This document shows positions 1-11,900 of a DNA stretch of 64,000 nt, piece by piece. Below the pieces are notes generated by a model. It saw only the letters and a program-made list of their open reading frames with translations, had not been told where the DNA came from and ran no database searches. Position numbers and translations under genes: made by a program. The first letter of the stretch is position 1. Every line of letters begins with the position of its first letter. Source of the stretch: Triglochin maritima (taxonomy: Eukaryota; Streptophyta; Magnoliopsida; Alismatales; Juncaginaceae); NCBI GenBank assembly GCA_963682175.1, contig OY821793.1, positions 24,945,493 to 25,009,492 of the forward strand. Reading direction: 5' to 3'.

Positions 1-1260
1 TTCCAGTTAATGTACTATGTAATGTGGTTTTCTAAATTTTAATAATATTTTCGTATTTATTAATTAAATTTTAATTAAAAACGAATGAATTTTTGATATT
101 AAATAATTACGATAATGATTATTAATATATTTTTTAATTGTTGAAAGAGTTTTGGAGAGAAGAATAAAAATAATAACGTGACAACAAATATTGTAGCGTG
201 ACTGGATGGATTGGGTAATGGTTAAGGATTTTGTAGGGGGTTGGTTTGTGCTGACGTGGCAGAGAGATAAGCTGTCGTGACTGAGAGAGAAAGCAGGACG
301 CCTGTGAACTGCCTGGGCGCCGTTAACGATGGTCTGAGTGGTGTTTTTATTGTGTGCTAAGCAAGACTCTTAGATTGGAATTGGAAGTGGATTTCTGACT
401 TGAGTTGCATTGTTTTACAGCTGAAATAGACTCGCTCACTAACCCGAGTCCACCTAATTCAAGTTCAGTTATTCATGTCTGCATTGAGTTATTCATAATT
501 CCATTTTATGATTTTCTTAGATTTTAGAGTGAAAATAGAGTAAGTCATTTATGGTACAATTTTGTAAAGATTTGAAACTCACAAAACTTAAGTCCTAATA
601 TTATTTTAAGTTTTTTTTTTACAAAACAATCACCAGAAAAATCATTCTAGAAATCATTTTCCCTACTTCCATGTTGAATTCCTACGAACCAATCATACAC
701 ACAAAAATCTAGAGTTGTTATTCAAAGGATAAATCAAATTGAGATTTTAATTATTTTGTTTTTTAATAATAGGTAGATATGTGTTTTGTCTTCGGACCCA
801 CATAGAGGTATTGTTTGACAATTAGAATACTAATGTTTAGTGTAGAAAGACATTCGAGGTTTTTCCACTGTGGACCGTAGACATGCCGCTAGTTGACGAG
901 GCTTAGAAGACCCTAGATGATATCTAAGGTCTCACTTGTCTTCCCGACACCTTCTTTTATTCAAACATGGGAGTCCCCTGATACCTGATGTAGAAAATTA
1001 TTTGGGTATTTAAACCACATATGAGTAATTATGCAATTCTCCTAAACACCTTGTCGTCAAAAACCGAACGTCCAAACACAAAGTCAAAGTTCAATCCATC
1101 ACCTATGATTTCATCCTATTGCAAGTCGCATCAACCTCCTAGCCCTAAGTTAGGTTGTCGATATCATCGAACTTAAGTGGAAGTATGATATGATAATAGA
1201 CACACTTATGTCTTTGTAGATGACCCCGACAACCTATTAATTATTAGGTGGATTGGGTGT
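1..1260. other. AT-rich intergenic DNA, no gene recognised
   Basis: No reading frame, RNA gene or clear repeat boundary was recognised. It is strongly AT-rich up to about 180, then mixed. It lies on the 3' side of the minus-strand ABC transporter and probably consists of old transposon debris. Confidence 0.5.
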
Positions 1261-1379
1261 TAATAGATGGCAACAAAGCCACCGGCCCACCACCATGGAT
1301 ATAGTCAGAATACAACAACCAAAAGAATTCCTAACAAACAACCACCGCAGCAGAATAATGTTTCACCAACCGAAGCTAT

Positions 1380-1545
1380 CCGTCGGTATATGTCATTATC
1401 CGTCGGTGTAGCGAACATCGACAAATATACTTGTCGTCGGCGTTGCCTGCGTCTTGTTTCGTCGAAGAGAAGAACACCGACGAATATCTGTCGGTGATCT
1501 ACACCAACGGACGTATCCGACAGAAACTTGTCGTCAGAGAATTTT
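1380..1545. repeat. CACTA-like subterminal repeat remnant
   Basis: The motif CCGTCGGT and its complements (CCGACGA, GTCGGTG, GTCGTCGG) recur in both orientations within about 165 bp. Clusters of short CCGACGG-type motifs are known from the subterminal regions of plant CACTA (En/Spm) transposons. No terminal CACTACAAGAAA or transposase was found, so only a fragment is claimed. Confidence 0.35.
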
Positions 1546-1732
1546 GTGGGTAACCAATCACCAACCCTTAGTAACTTTTATTAAATTTCCTTTGATTTAA
1601 TTCCAATTGACTGAATTGGATTCGAATGACCGATCCAAAATAACAGGAATGATTTAATCGACTCTGTCACTAGAATTTCGATCGCCAGATTAAGAATTTG
1701 TCTTTTAACACCAACGATTTGTAGTAATACTT

Positions 1733-2250
1733 AATTTGGAGTTGGAGCAACTAAACGTAAAGACAACATTTCTACATAGAGAGCTCGATGAACGAATATA
1801 CAAGAAACAACTAGAGGGTTTTGTCATAGAGGGAAAAGAAGAGCATGTATGTTTTCTTCAAAAATCACTTTATGGGTTGAAACAATCTTTTTGGCAAAGA
1901 AAAAGATTTATAGAAATTGAAAATCCAATAGGTTATTCTTATCTCATTCAAAGTAAATGGATGGATGAATACGAGAGATCCAAAGATAGTTGATTTTTCA
2001 CCTAGCCAACTTAAGTCATTTTCGTAAAGGGTTCTATAGGCATTCTTAAGTCAACGTTTGAACTTCTCCTAGCCAAAGAAGGAATACCAAACACCACTTC
2101 GAAGATAGGGACTGAGGAGTTTTGAAACAAACTAGAACTTTGAACTCTTCGGACGTGGGACTACATGGTTTCCCATACCGTCTCACATATTCAATGGATT
2201 CAATGGATTGCTTGGTTTGAGTTATATTAATTTTAGTCATCATTCTGCAT
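1733..2250 (+). mobile_element. Ty1-copia reverse transcriptase remnant
   Basis: The frame from about 1736 to 1993 reads as the copia reverse transcriptase core: LNVKTTFLHRELDERIYKKQ, then LEGFVIEGKEEHVC, then KSLYGLKQS. These match the family blocks DVKTAFLHG, PEGF and KSLYGLKQ. After KQS the usual PRQWYK block is damaged and the frame ends at 1993. Weak similarity to the downstream polyprotein (TPLANLSHF near 2000, a VPY-like segment near 2170) is broken by stops. No LTRs were found. It is a decayed, non-functional fragment. Confidence 0.8.
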
Positions 2251-2947
2251 ACGAACCATCACTAAAGATCCTAACATTATTAGTCTTCGAATCTAAAATA
2301 TGGTTTGAGAACAACTTGACAAAAGACAACAAAAAAGAGAGAAAGTATTCTGTCCAAAATTTATTGTCAACTTTCTCCAAAACTGAAAAGACACGAGAAA
2401 AATACAGGAACGTGTTCACAAAAATATATTATCGAATATTATTCAATATAAACACAATTAAACACTTCCAAAGACTCCGAACTGTCAATAGAAGTCATTT
2501 TTTCTGATCCCTGCCATCAATCTGAATGAAAAAATGGTCTGTTATTTATCTTTCAGTTCAAAGATCTCAACCCATTGTGTTCGATTGGTGTTTCGAATAA
2601 AGATAATTTTTCTCTACTCACATGAAATAAGAGAGTTGCAAAAGGAATTACATGAAGGAAATATACAGGATCATTACAGCAGCCCAGGCTAGATTGGCCT
2701 TCAGAAATCCCACAAATAATACCATCTCTGGGGTCTACGTCTATAAATATCAAAACCTACTTACAATTGTACCCTATATCGTATAGTTCGTATTCTACTT
2801 AATCCCAGAGATTTTTGCTCTTGTGGTCACTGGCTTCCAGAGCGATGTTTGGTGCACCGGAATGTTCAATATGATACAACTACTCCGAACTGATGTTTTT
2901 TTCTTTCCTTCTATACATGGATGGTGAGTGGAGGGATGATGCAAATG
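2251..2947. other. 3' flank of the ABC transporter gene
   Basis: This lies between the copia remnant and the stop codon of the minus-strand ABCG28-type gene and should contain its 3' untranslated region. Short open frames here show no family similarity. The polyadenylation site cannot be placed from sequence alone. Confidence 0.4.
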
Positions 2948-5900
2948 TTACTTCTTCTTGAAGGTTATCATGCAAAAGAAGGCGAGGAAGCGAAACAATA
3001 TACCATAGAGAATGAGGATGACTATGCACAATCCCCAGTCTCCGATATTATAATCACTCTTCAGAAGCGCACCACAACGAGATATCAACCACACCCCAGA
3101 ATACCTGTTATTAGAAAATTATAACAGAGTACTTTAGCTTCAGAGCTTATGAGGTAACCTAGACTAATTTTTGTGGAAGGTGTTCATGAGATTACATAGT
3201 GATCAAGAATAATTGCATGTCAGTGGTACCACATTCCATTAACAGAATAGTATAACTAACTTCGGTTAAAAAAATCAGATGAAGATACAAGAGGCATCTA
3301 TTGCACAGAAAGAGGAAGTAGAGAAGCGTTTCAAGCAAGTCAACTAATATCACAGTATATGTTACAAAATAAGAGGTTATAATGAATATTAACCGATATG
3401 AACTAAGGTTCTACAGGTATACTGTTATGACCCTAACTTGTTTAAGGTTTAATGGTGATTAGGTTGCTAATTGGAGGGTTTGCATGGGAAGTTGAAGAGG
3501 AATAGGAGAGGGCTGTTGGTGATGGGTTGGGTGACGTGAAGGAGGTGTGGGCTGTGTAGTAGGGTGGCTGTGGATGGAGTGTTTGCTGTTGGTGTTGGGT
3601 TTAAAGAAGGGAGATGCATATCTCTCTCTCTTCCTTCACACTCTCTCACGTTTCTTCTTCCTCTCTTCTTTTCTTCTTCTTCAACCTTTCTTCCTCTCCT
3701 GTGATGCTCGAGTTCCGGTGGAGAAGGTGCAGGTGAGGCAAGGAGTGCTGGGCGTGGTGCGGTGCGAGGTGGTGAGCGTCGGAGGCAAGCAAGGCGGTGT
3801 TCTCCGGTGTTCTTCGTTGTTCATTCAAAGAGAGGTATGTCAAGTTCTTGCATTAGAGGCCTTAAAGATCACCCACGTTGGGGGGATGTTTTGGTAGGTC
3901 GCGGGAGGTCGGAGACCTCGCCGACGACGAGTTTCAGCGTCAAAACCTCGGCTGGTGCGATGTTGAAGACGTCTGTCGGTCAACCGGGTCCCGTGGACGG
4001 TCGACCGAACGTAGTGGTTTTAGATTGCCTATCGTGTTTCGGTCGACCGGGTCCTTGTGTTCGGTCAACCGGAACTTAAGTGTACCGGACCCTTGGTGTG
4101 GTTGCGATCGACCGTTTATGACGTAGAAAATAATAGGTTGACCCTGTAAGGTTTCGGTCGACCGAGACCCCTGAGTCGGTCGACCGATAGATTGGATTTT
4201 GATGTTGACCAGACTCCAGATTTTGACATCGTTCGGTCTACCGGTTTTAGACCTTCGGTAGACCGTTAGGAAATATTGTGTTGCGGAAATAGTTCGACCG
4301 TTGCAGACGCTTCGGTCGACCGATTCCTTTGTGGAAGCGGTCGACCGAGTTGTCACTTTCGGTCGATCGATTTCCTTTGTGGAAGCGGTCGACCGGATGT
4401 CACTTTCGGTCGACCGATTCCCTTGAGGAAAACGGTCGACCGAGTGTCTCTTTCGGTCGATCGTTTTGCACAGGACAGAATTCCTGGTTCCACTTAGGAT
4501 GTCAACTCTGTCCACGGAAACCCGTGTCCACGCCTTGTGCGTGAGCCGGGAGGTGACGGTGGGCGCGTTACGTGTGCCTGCCCAGGGACCGCCGTGTGGA
4601 AGAGTGTGGGTGTCCGGAATGCGTCACCTCCATGTATGGATCGTGACCAATCTGGTGGATCGTTTGACTCGCGTTAGAGTAGCAGCCTGAGGGGTTGCGG
4701 ATCTCATTGCTTCAGCGGGCACGCAACTGTCGTTGGGTGAAGTGACTACCGGCCTGAGGGGCTACGGAGGTCGCTGCCCTGCTTTTATAGCGGCGGAGTT
4801 GGTGTCAGCACGTGAAGCTCGTTGACCCTGCGGACATCGGTTCGGATCTGTCGATTGTCTGGCCTTTGTGTGGCGGATATGTTCGACTGACCTTGATGGC
4901 AGTGATTGCACGTGTCGTGCGGCCTGTGTGGCGGCGGTAGGGCCCATGTGCGACCTGTGTGGAGGCAGGGAGGATCGCGCGTAGCCTGTGGGGTTGCGGC
5001 GATGGACTGCCGATGATGTGTTCCGGCAGGTAGCTCGACTGGGCACCTATCGAGTGAGATCTCGTGCGGTCTATGTGGCGCCAGTTGATGGACCAACCTG
5101 AGCGATGGCTCCGTTGGTGTGGTGGTGGACCACGATGTTTTCAGATCTGATTCTACCTGCGCGGAAGTGCGAACGCCTCCTCACCGATCCCTTGGCTTGT
5201 GTAGTCGCGTGTGGGGATGTGTTGCGTACTGTCCGTTAGACCGTATGTGCCTACGGTAGGTCTCTACGGGGACCCGATGTTGGACCGTGCGACATGTGTG
5301 GCGGCGGTGATGTTTGACCGTGTGGCCTGTGTGGTACTGGTGGTTGTTTGACCGTGTGGCATGTGTGGTACCGGTGGTTGTTGGACCGTGCGGCCTGTGT
5401 GGCGACGGCGATGTTGCGGACCGTGGGGCCTGTGTGGCAGCGGTGACGATTGTAGACTGTGGGGCCTGTGTGGCAGCGGGAACGATTGCAGGACGGATGT
5501 CCGGTTTTGCCCTTGTGGGAATGTTTACTGCTTTGTATTTCATGTCATGCTATACTAGTATGTTATGGCATATAGGTGAGCTTGTCATACGGGATTTCAT
5601 TATGGAAACTCAGGCATTGTTGTTGCATCTTTTTCAGGACCGCGTTAGGTTCCGGCGGGTGGTAACCGAGGGAGATTGCACTTTGGGACGGGATCCTGTC
5701 GTCTACCTACTTTAGGTTGTCGTGATTACATGTATTATATGTTTTGTGTTATGATGTAATCACTCTTTTGACAAACTCTTATGTAATATGGTGCACCAGA
5801 CGTATTTATGTATTTCTTTCAGTAATGTCCCCACTCTTGATGGTTTTATCCACGTGTTTCCCTTGATTTTAAAAGTTTAAATTTTCCACTGTTCGGGGAT

Positions 5901-8900
5901 GTTACTTATACATTATCAATCTAGTTCATATGAAAACAACTTCCATTCAAGGCAAACGTCTCGTGCTAAAAGACAGGTACACACGTAGACAGCTTGATTT
6001 TCAAGCAAGCAGTAAGTTGCTTATCAGATTAGGAAATGCAAAAAATAAAATGCAACATGAAAAATTATTTATTTCACCTTTCAGCATTAGCAACGACAAA
6101 TCCTTGCAAAGCCCATTTTGGGTAGCATAAATTAGCCAACAACTTCACCATGCCATCCTTTTCTTGAGTTGCTATCAAAGTCAAAACAACCGGAAGTAAC
6201 ACAGACCACTGCAAGATCAAAACTAGTATTAAACATAAATTTCTTTAGTAAATTTATTGTATAATCTCTACCTGACATGCTACGTACCAGCTGAGCGGAA
6301 CCTGGCTGGAAAAAAAGTGCAAACCAGTAGGCAATACCAGTCACACAATAAACGAGAGCGACCAACACAACGTAGTTATCGGTAATCGATGACCTTGGGT
6401 TGTTGAAAAAGTAAAACATAGATAAATACACTATAGGCTTTATAATTGTATTAAAATGATCTATTGTATCTTTAGCCATAAAATAGGCTAATGAACTCAT
6501 CCCAGAAGCACTCTCTCTCCAATAATGTAGCTTTTCTGTTGAGAATGATCGCAAAGCTCCAATCTTGCATAGAAGAGCTGCAAGACAGAAAATTACTATG
6601 TAAATGTAACTTGAAGGAGCTTAAAGGCATTTAGGATATATGAAAAATGACAACTTCTTCAAGAGAAAATGGAAGCATGATATACTTTCGCAAATCAGCA
6701 AAGAGGCAGAATAATTATTACAGTCACGGGCTTACTTAATTTATAGCCCAAAAATAACAGGTCAGTTGAATCAGCAAAATGCAATTTTTAGAAGTAAAAG
6801 TAGTATATTGTAGAGAAATCTAGCTTAATTTACCAATCAATGTTCCTTCATATTATTAGACAAATGATACCAAGAATTTCCACGAAAAATAGAACTTCAT
6901 ATCTTTTAATCCAACAAATTCTAAGAAGCAATTATTTAAACAATGTCAAGAATATTCACTAAAACCAGAACATCATTCTTGTAGCTCAATAAATTTCATT
7001 AGATGTGAGCTTTATGAACATTGAAAAATGATTTACTTGTTTATAAGATTTTCCACTTACAGACAGCAATAACAGTGTAGGTGTAACCAAGCACCCCAAA
7101 TGATTCATCGCTCACTTTTGCAAGTGTCCCCAAGCAAACTCCAGCAAGACATAAAATAAGAAAATCAACGAACTGTATTCTAGCCTCTCGAAGGCGCTGC
7201 TTACCAACCCTACAAAAAATCAAGGTCATAATATCAACGAATATGTATATCTGAGATTCATCCACATTTGTTCCTCGCCTAACATTTGATTTCCTTTCCT
7301 TATCCTTATGGACGATTGGACGGGACTTTCATATGGAACAAAAGAATAGTTTCAAGATTGAATTTTGCAAAAGAGAAAAGGTGACAAGCTACAGCCTACA
7401 GGTTGTTTGAGTGAAGATCAGAAGCCAATGAAACGAACACATGCCTGCCAAAATAGTATCTGAACTGCTGGAAAATGCCGGGGGTCCTGCGATCAGATAA
7501 GTCTTTTTTCTTTGAGTAATTAAGCTCTATATTATCTTTCTTTTGCTCCACTATACACTTGATATCACCCCACACTTCCCCAGCAATTATTTGAGCTTCG
7601 GAACCAGCGCCAGCCTGTGCTCCATTGACGGAGTTTTCACCCCTATTTGATCCATCTGATCCTTCAAGAGTTTGAAGCATGTCTGGGGGTATAACGTACC
7701 CATTGTGCTGCATCCATTTGACAGGAAGTTGCTTGTAATTTAGTCCTGAACTGGTGCTTGGCTTTACCATACCCTCTAGTATGTCAATGTAATGGTCTGG
7801 TGGATTGACACGGTCAGGAACATTTATTCCAAGGCTTGAGAAATATTCTTCCACTTTCTTAACCGGTCCATGATATGCAGTAAGACCACCTTTAGCAAGA
7901 AGTATTAGATCATCAAACATCTTGTATAAGGTGTAGCTGCAGCAGAGAAGATTTCATTTCAGTTAGCAAAAAACTATAACTAACAAAGATTAGTCTATAC
8001 AGTCATGGAACTCGAGAATTAAGGGAGTATAAAGAGCAAACTGCTTGGATTCTTATCTCAAATTTCTAGCTACTTGTGCATTATTTGATGTCGCCGGGTA
8101 AAATTGCATGCCTACTATTGAAATCTGAGTATCTTACAGGTAAGGATTAACTCAGATTTGAATATAAAGTATGACATATCTCTTGATTGTTGGCAATGAA
8201 AAAAAGGAAGAACTTTCAATAGGCTCTTAGGCTGCCAAGGCATTCAGTTATGATTTTTCCCCATCCGATTGTGACTAGTTCAGTTGGAAGATCTCTTGAT
8301 TGTGACTAGTTCAGTTGGAAGATCTCTTGTCTAGCTAAATTGGGTAATACAATACATCAAATCAAAAAAGAAAAATTCTCCATCCAAGATTTATTGCTTA
8401 TAAATATTTAAGAATATAACAGCAACACACAGCAAGAAAGATTTCTTTTTATACATCTCAATAATAATAACTGCTTCAGCATATATACCTAGGCTGGTGA
8501 ACCACCATGATTATGTTTACTCCTTCAAGAGCCTCACGACGAAGAGCCCTAAGAAGCAACTGGGATGAAGAACTATCCAAACCTGAGGTTGGCTCATCAA
8601 GAATCAATAGTGAAGGTTCCATAACCATTTCAAGGCCAACATTCACACGTTTCCTTTGACCTCCTGAGATTCCTCGCTTTTCAACAGTTCCGACTAATGA
8701 GTCTCGTACTGCTTGTAGCCCCAGGGACTCAATGACTCTTTCGAGAACTAGAACTTTGTCAGCTTTTGGTATATCAGCTGAAAGTCTGCAACATATAATG
8801 ATTTAGAAACAATGAAAACATAATGAGTCAAAGAAACCAGAAACATAATATATTTCTCCCTTCAGTCGATGTTCATCGACAAATTCTATACACAATGTGC

Positions 8901-11900
8901 ATTTGATCTTTCTGGAAGATACATGCACTGAGTAAAATAGGTGACACTAATACAATCTATTTGATTAATTAAGTGAAAAATAGTAAATGCTCAAACAAGA
9001 CCAGCACATGTAGATTATCAATTTTACCTGCATCTTGCACTGAACCAGAGATTTTCTTCCACAGTTAAGTTCCCATGGACAATATCATCTTGGGGTACAA
9101 AGCCAATAATTTTCTTATATGAATGAATTGATTCAACCTCTCCGTTTATGAGAATCGAACCACTCATCTCACAACCTGTGGCTTTTCCGGCAAGAGCATT
9201 GAGAAATGTGGTCTTTCCAGCACCAGAAGGGCCCATGACGGCGGTAACGCGACCAGGCATAAGTTTCCCAGTCACACATCTCATAAGTCTTTTTTTGTTT
9301 CCCTTAAGTGTAAGAGTCAAATTTTTGAAGGCAACCTCAATCACTGGCCTGGTCCTCATGTCAGTATCAGTAGCCATCGATATCACACCGGAAAATGTTA
9401 AATTCTTGTTTTGCTGCTGCAATGCCTTTTCTTTTTCAATCTGCCCATATGCATATTTGAATATTTGGCTGCGAGTGTGAATTTGCTTACCTTTTGGCAT
9501 GTTCTTTTTTAAGTTTTTATCTCCAATTTCTAAATTAAAACCTTCATCGCTGTCGGAGTTATCTTCAAAAGCACGCATCATCTTTGTTAGATTACTTGGT
9601 TCCTTTTTTTTGCCAGCTGCTGCACTTGAACTTGGGCCAGCTGGTGGCAAAGCGCTATTTCGCACAGACTTTTTACGAGAGAATGTACGAGACAATTGAG
9701 TTTGGAGACCAACTGTATGCTTTCTAGCTATATCTTTTGCAGATTTCCACCTTTCACGAGCTTGTGCGGTTTCTCTGGCACTCCTTGCTGCAGCTTCGCG
9801 TGATTTCGCCTGCTCTCTTTCCCGACTTGTGAGAATTTGGTCAGAGAAATTATATATGATCAATAGGAGCAAACCCAGAGCAGCCTACAAGAAACAGATT
9901 TAAGTTATCAAGGTCTCCGTCATTTGGGCAAATTAGACCAACATTAAAAGCATGAATCCGTTAACTACAGATTTCCCATGGATAAAGAGGTAATAATTTA
10001 TCGTTTTTTGTATATAATTTCAGTACAGCTTTTTGCTATGATAATTTCATCGTATTAATAGATTATAGAATGACACAGAAGAAAACTGAATAGTTGTATA
10101 TCTTCAAAGAAGAAGAAAGTGTCTTCAAAAAATTGTTAAGCAAAATGGAAAAGGAGTGAAAACACTCGAAGCAATGATCAATTAAAATCAACAATAAAAA
10201 TAAATTTAATTCATGTAATTTGAGATAGATTTACTTGAAGGGAGCACAAAGAAACAGAACCACTCACAATTAGAAGCAAACCGAACACAGTGATATCCTG
10301 ATTAGATGCCATAGAATCACAAGAAGATTTCTTATAACATCCTGCAGAACAGTCATTATACAAAGAAGAAGCAACTATGCAGAAATTCCATTTGTATAAT
10401 GAAAGAATAAGATGTCATCGTAATTGAACGAAGTAGAGGTACAAAATTTGTCTGAGGAGTATTTTGTCCAGAAAGTGCAGAAAAAACATAAAGATTTCTA
10501 TAATCTTCTCTTTTGACATTTACAGCCAAGATAGTTATAACAATCCTACCTATGTGAGTTGGGTCATGAAATGGATTACGTGAATATAATCACGGCTTCG
10601 TGCAATTCTACATCAGAGAAGATGAGCGATGAGCTCATGAGCGTATAAAATGTCAAGCATATCTACCACATTTGTCATGCATTATGATTTTGTTTTTAGA
10701 TCATTTCTGTAATAAATGTGTACCCTGTGGTTGTTGTATTGAATGTTGAATATATTTTTGCTGGATGGAATTCTCTAATAACTTAGGTAAATAAAAGAGG
10801 ATTGGAGAATCTTGGTTCTTTGGTTGGAATAGATTAACTGATTACTGTGAGAGGAAGTCAGTTCAATAACTCATGTAGAAGGCATGCCTTGCGGAAACAT
10901 GTGGCCAACCGATATGATACTTTCAAATTATCAACAACAGAAATGCTACAAGATTAAATAAGCATAGAGTATCAACTTACGTTGCATAGATGTAGAACCC
11001 CTTCTGCAATAATGCCTGTAATGGAAATGTCGAAACAGTCAACAAAGTAATATGACATAAAAACATCATATGAAAACACTGGAAAATGGCGAGATGCAAC
11101 CATGACGAGGGTGGTCGATTTTAAATATAACATATGATTTGTCCATTATCTCTTTAGAACCCAAGGTCTTAGGTCAAAGATGGTGGATTCAACTCTATTA
11201 TAAACAATGGCAGTTCTACGAATTCAGTTATGGTAGTGGGAATTTGTAAAGACAATCGAGGGGGTTTCAAATTTAAAGGGTTCCAAAATCCAAGGCCAGA
11301 ATCTTGTAGTGTCGTTATAAACTAAGTGAAATCACTAAATCCATAGGGACTGCCTGGCCGGCCCTCCACTATACTTAAGTAAAACTGCTAATAAACAAAA
11401 TAGAAATATTAAGTAAGAAATCATTACCCTGCTTGGCATGGCTCCATGTCAATGGTGCTTGGACAGTAGTACCCAGCCTTGCAGAATATGTCACTATTAG
11501 AGTTATCAGCCCAAATGTTTGCACCCCCGCAAGTATGATTGGGACGTCCTGGAGGTAGTTGGTAGTTGTACCTGAAAACAATGTCTTAAAGATGTCTCAC
11601 ATTCCCACCTACTCATTTAGAAGGTAAACAATGAGAGATGACCCAAAACTTACGGCTCACACATGCCGGTAGTCTTGTTGAGTTTTCCAGGTGGACAGTA
11701 TGAACCCAAGGGACAAGCTTCATGTAGACGATAAAACAAGTCAAAAAAATATTTTCATCTTTACTCATATAAGAAAATATGGGAAAACATACATCTTTAC
11801 AAAAGGTAACGTTAGTAGTTATGCTACTCTAACATATTGGTTGCTCTAGTGATGCTATCCACCTAAGTGAAACGTTCAGGTGAGATAGCCATAGTGAGAC

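Larger units (their letters stand above)
3423..5906 (-). mobile_element. Solo LTR, probably Ty3-gypsy, inside ABCG28 intron 13
   Basis: A 2484-bp GC-richer block is flanked by a perfect 5-bp direct repeat TATAC (3418-3422 and 5907-5911). On the minus strand it starts (A)GTAACATCCCC and ends CATAACA, like plant gypsy LTRs that start TGTAAC and end in CA; the first base is changed T to A. No gag-pol, primer-binding site or second LTR is present, so it looks like a solo LTR left by LTR-LTR recombination. It lies in sense orientation in the transporter's last intron, which would be about 480 bp without it. Superfamily assignment is inference from the termini and length. Confidence 0.75.

Noticed and set aside
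1267..1497. 76-codon frame
   Set aside because: It lies across CCGTCGG-type transposon repeats and has biased composition with no domain.
3940..5543. Several open frames of 70-190 codons on both strands in the LTR
   Set aside because: They are low-complexity translations of CGGTCGACCG and GTGTGGC repeats, with no gag or pol motifs.
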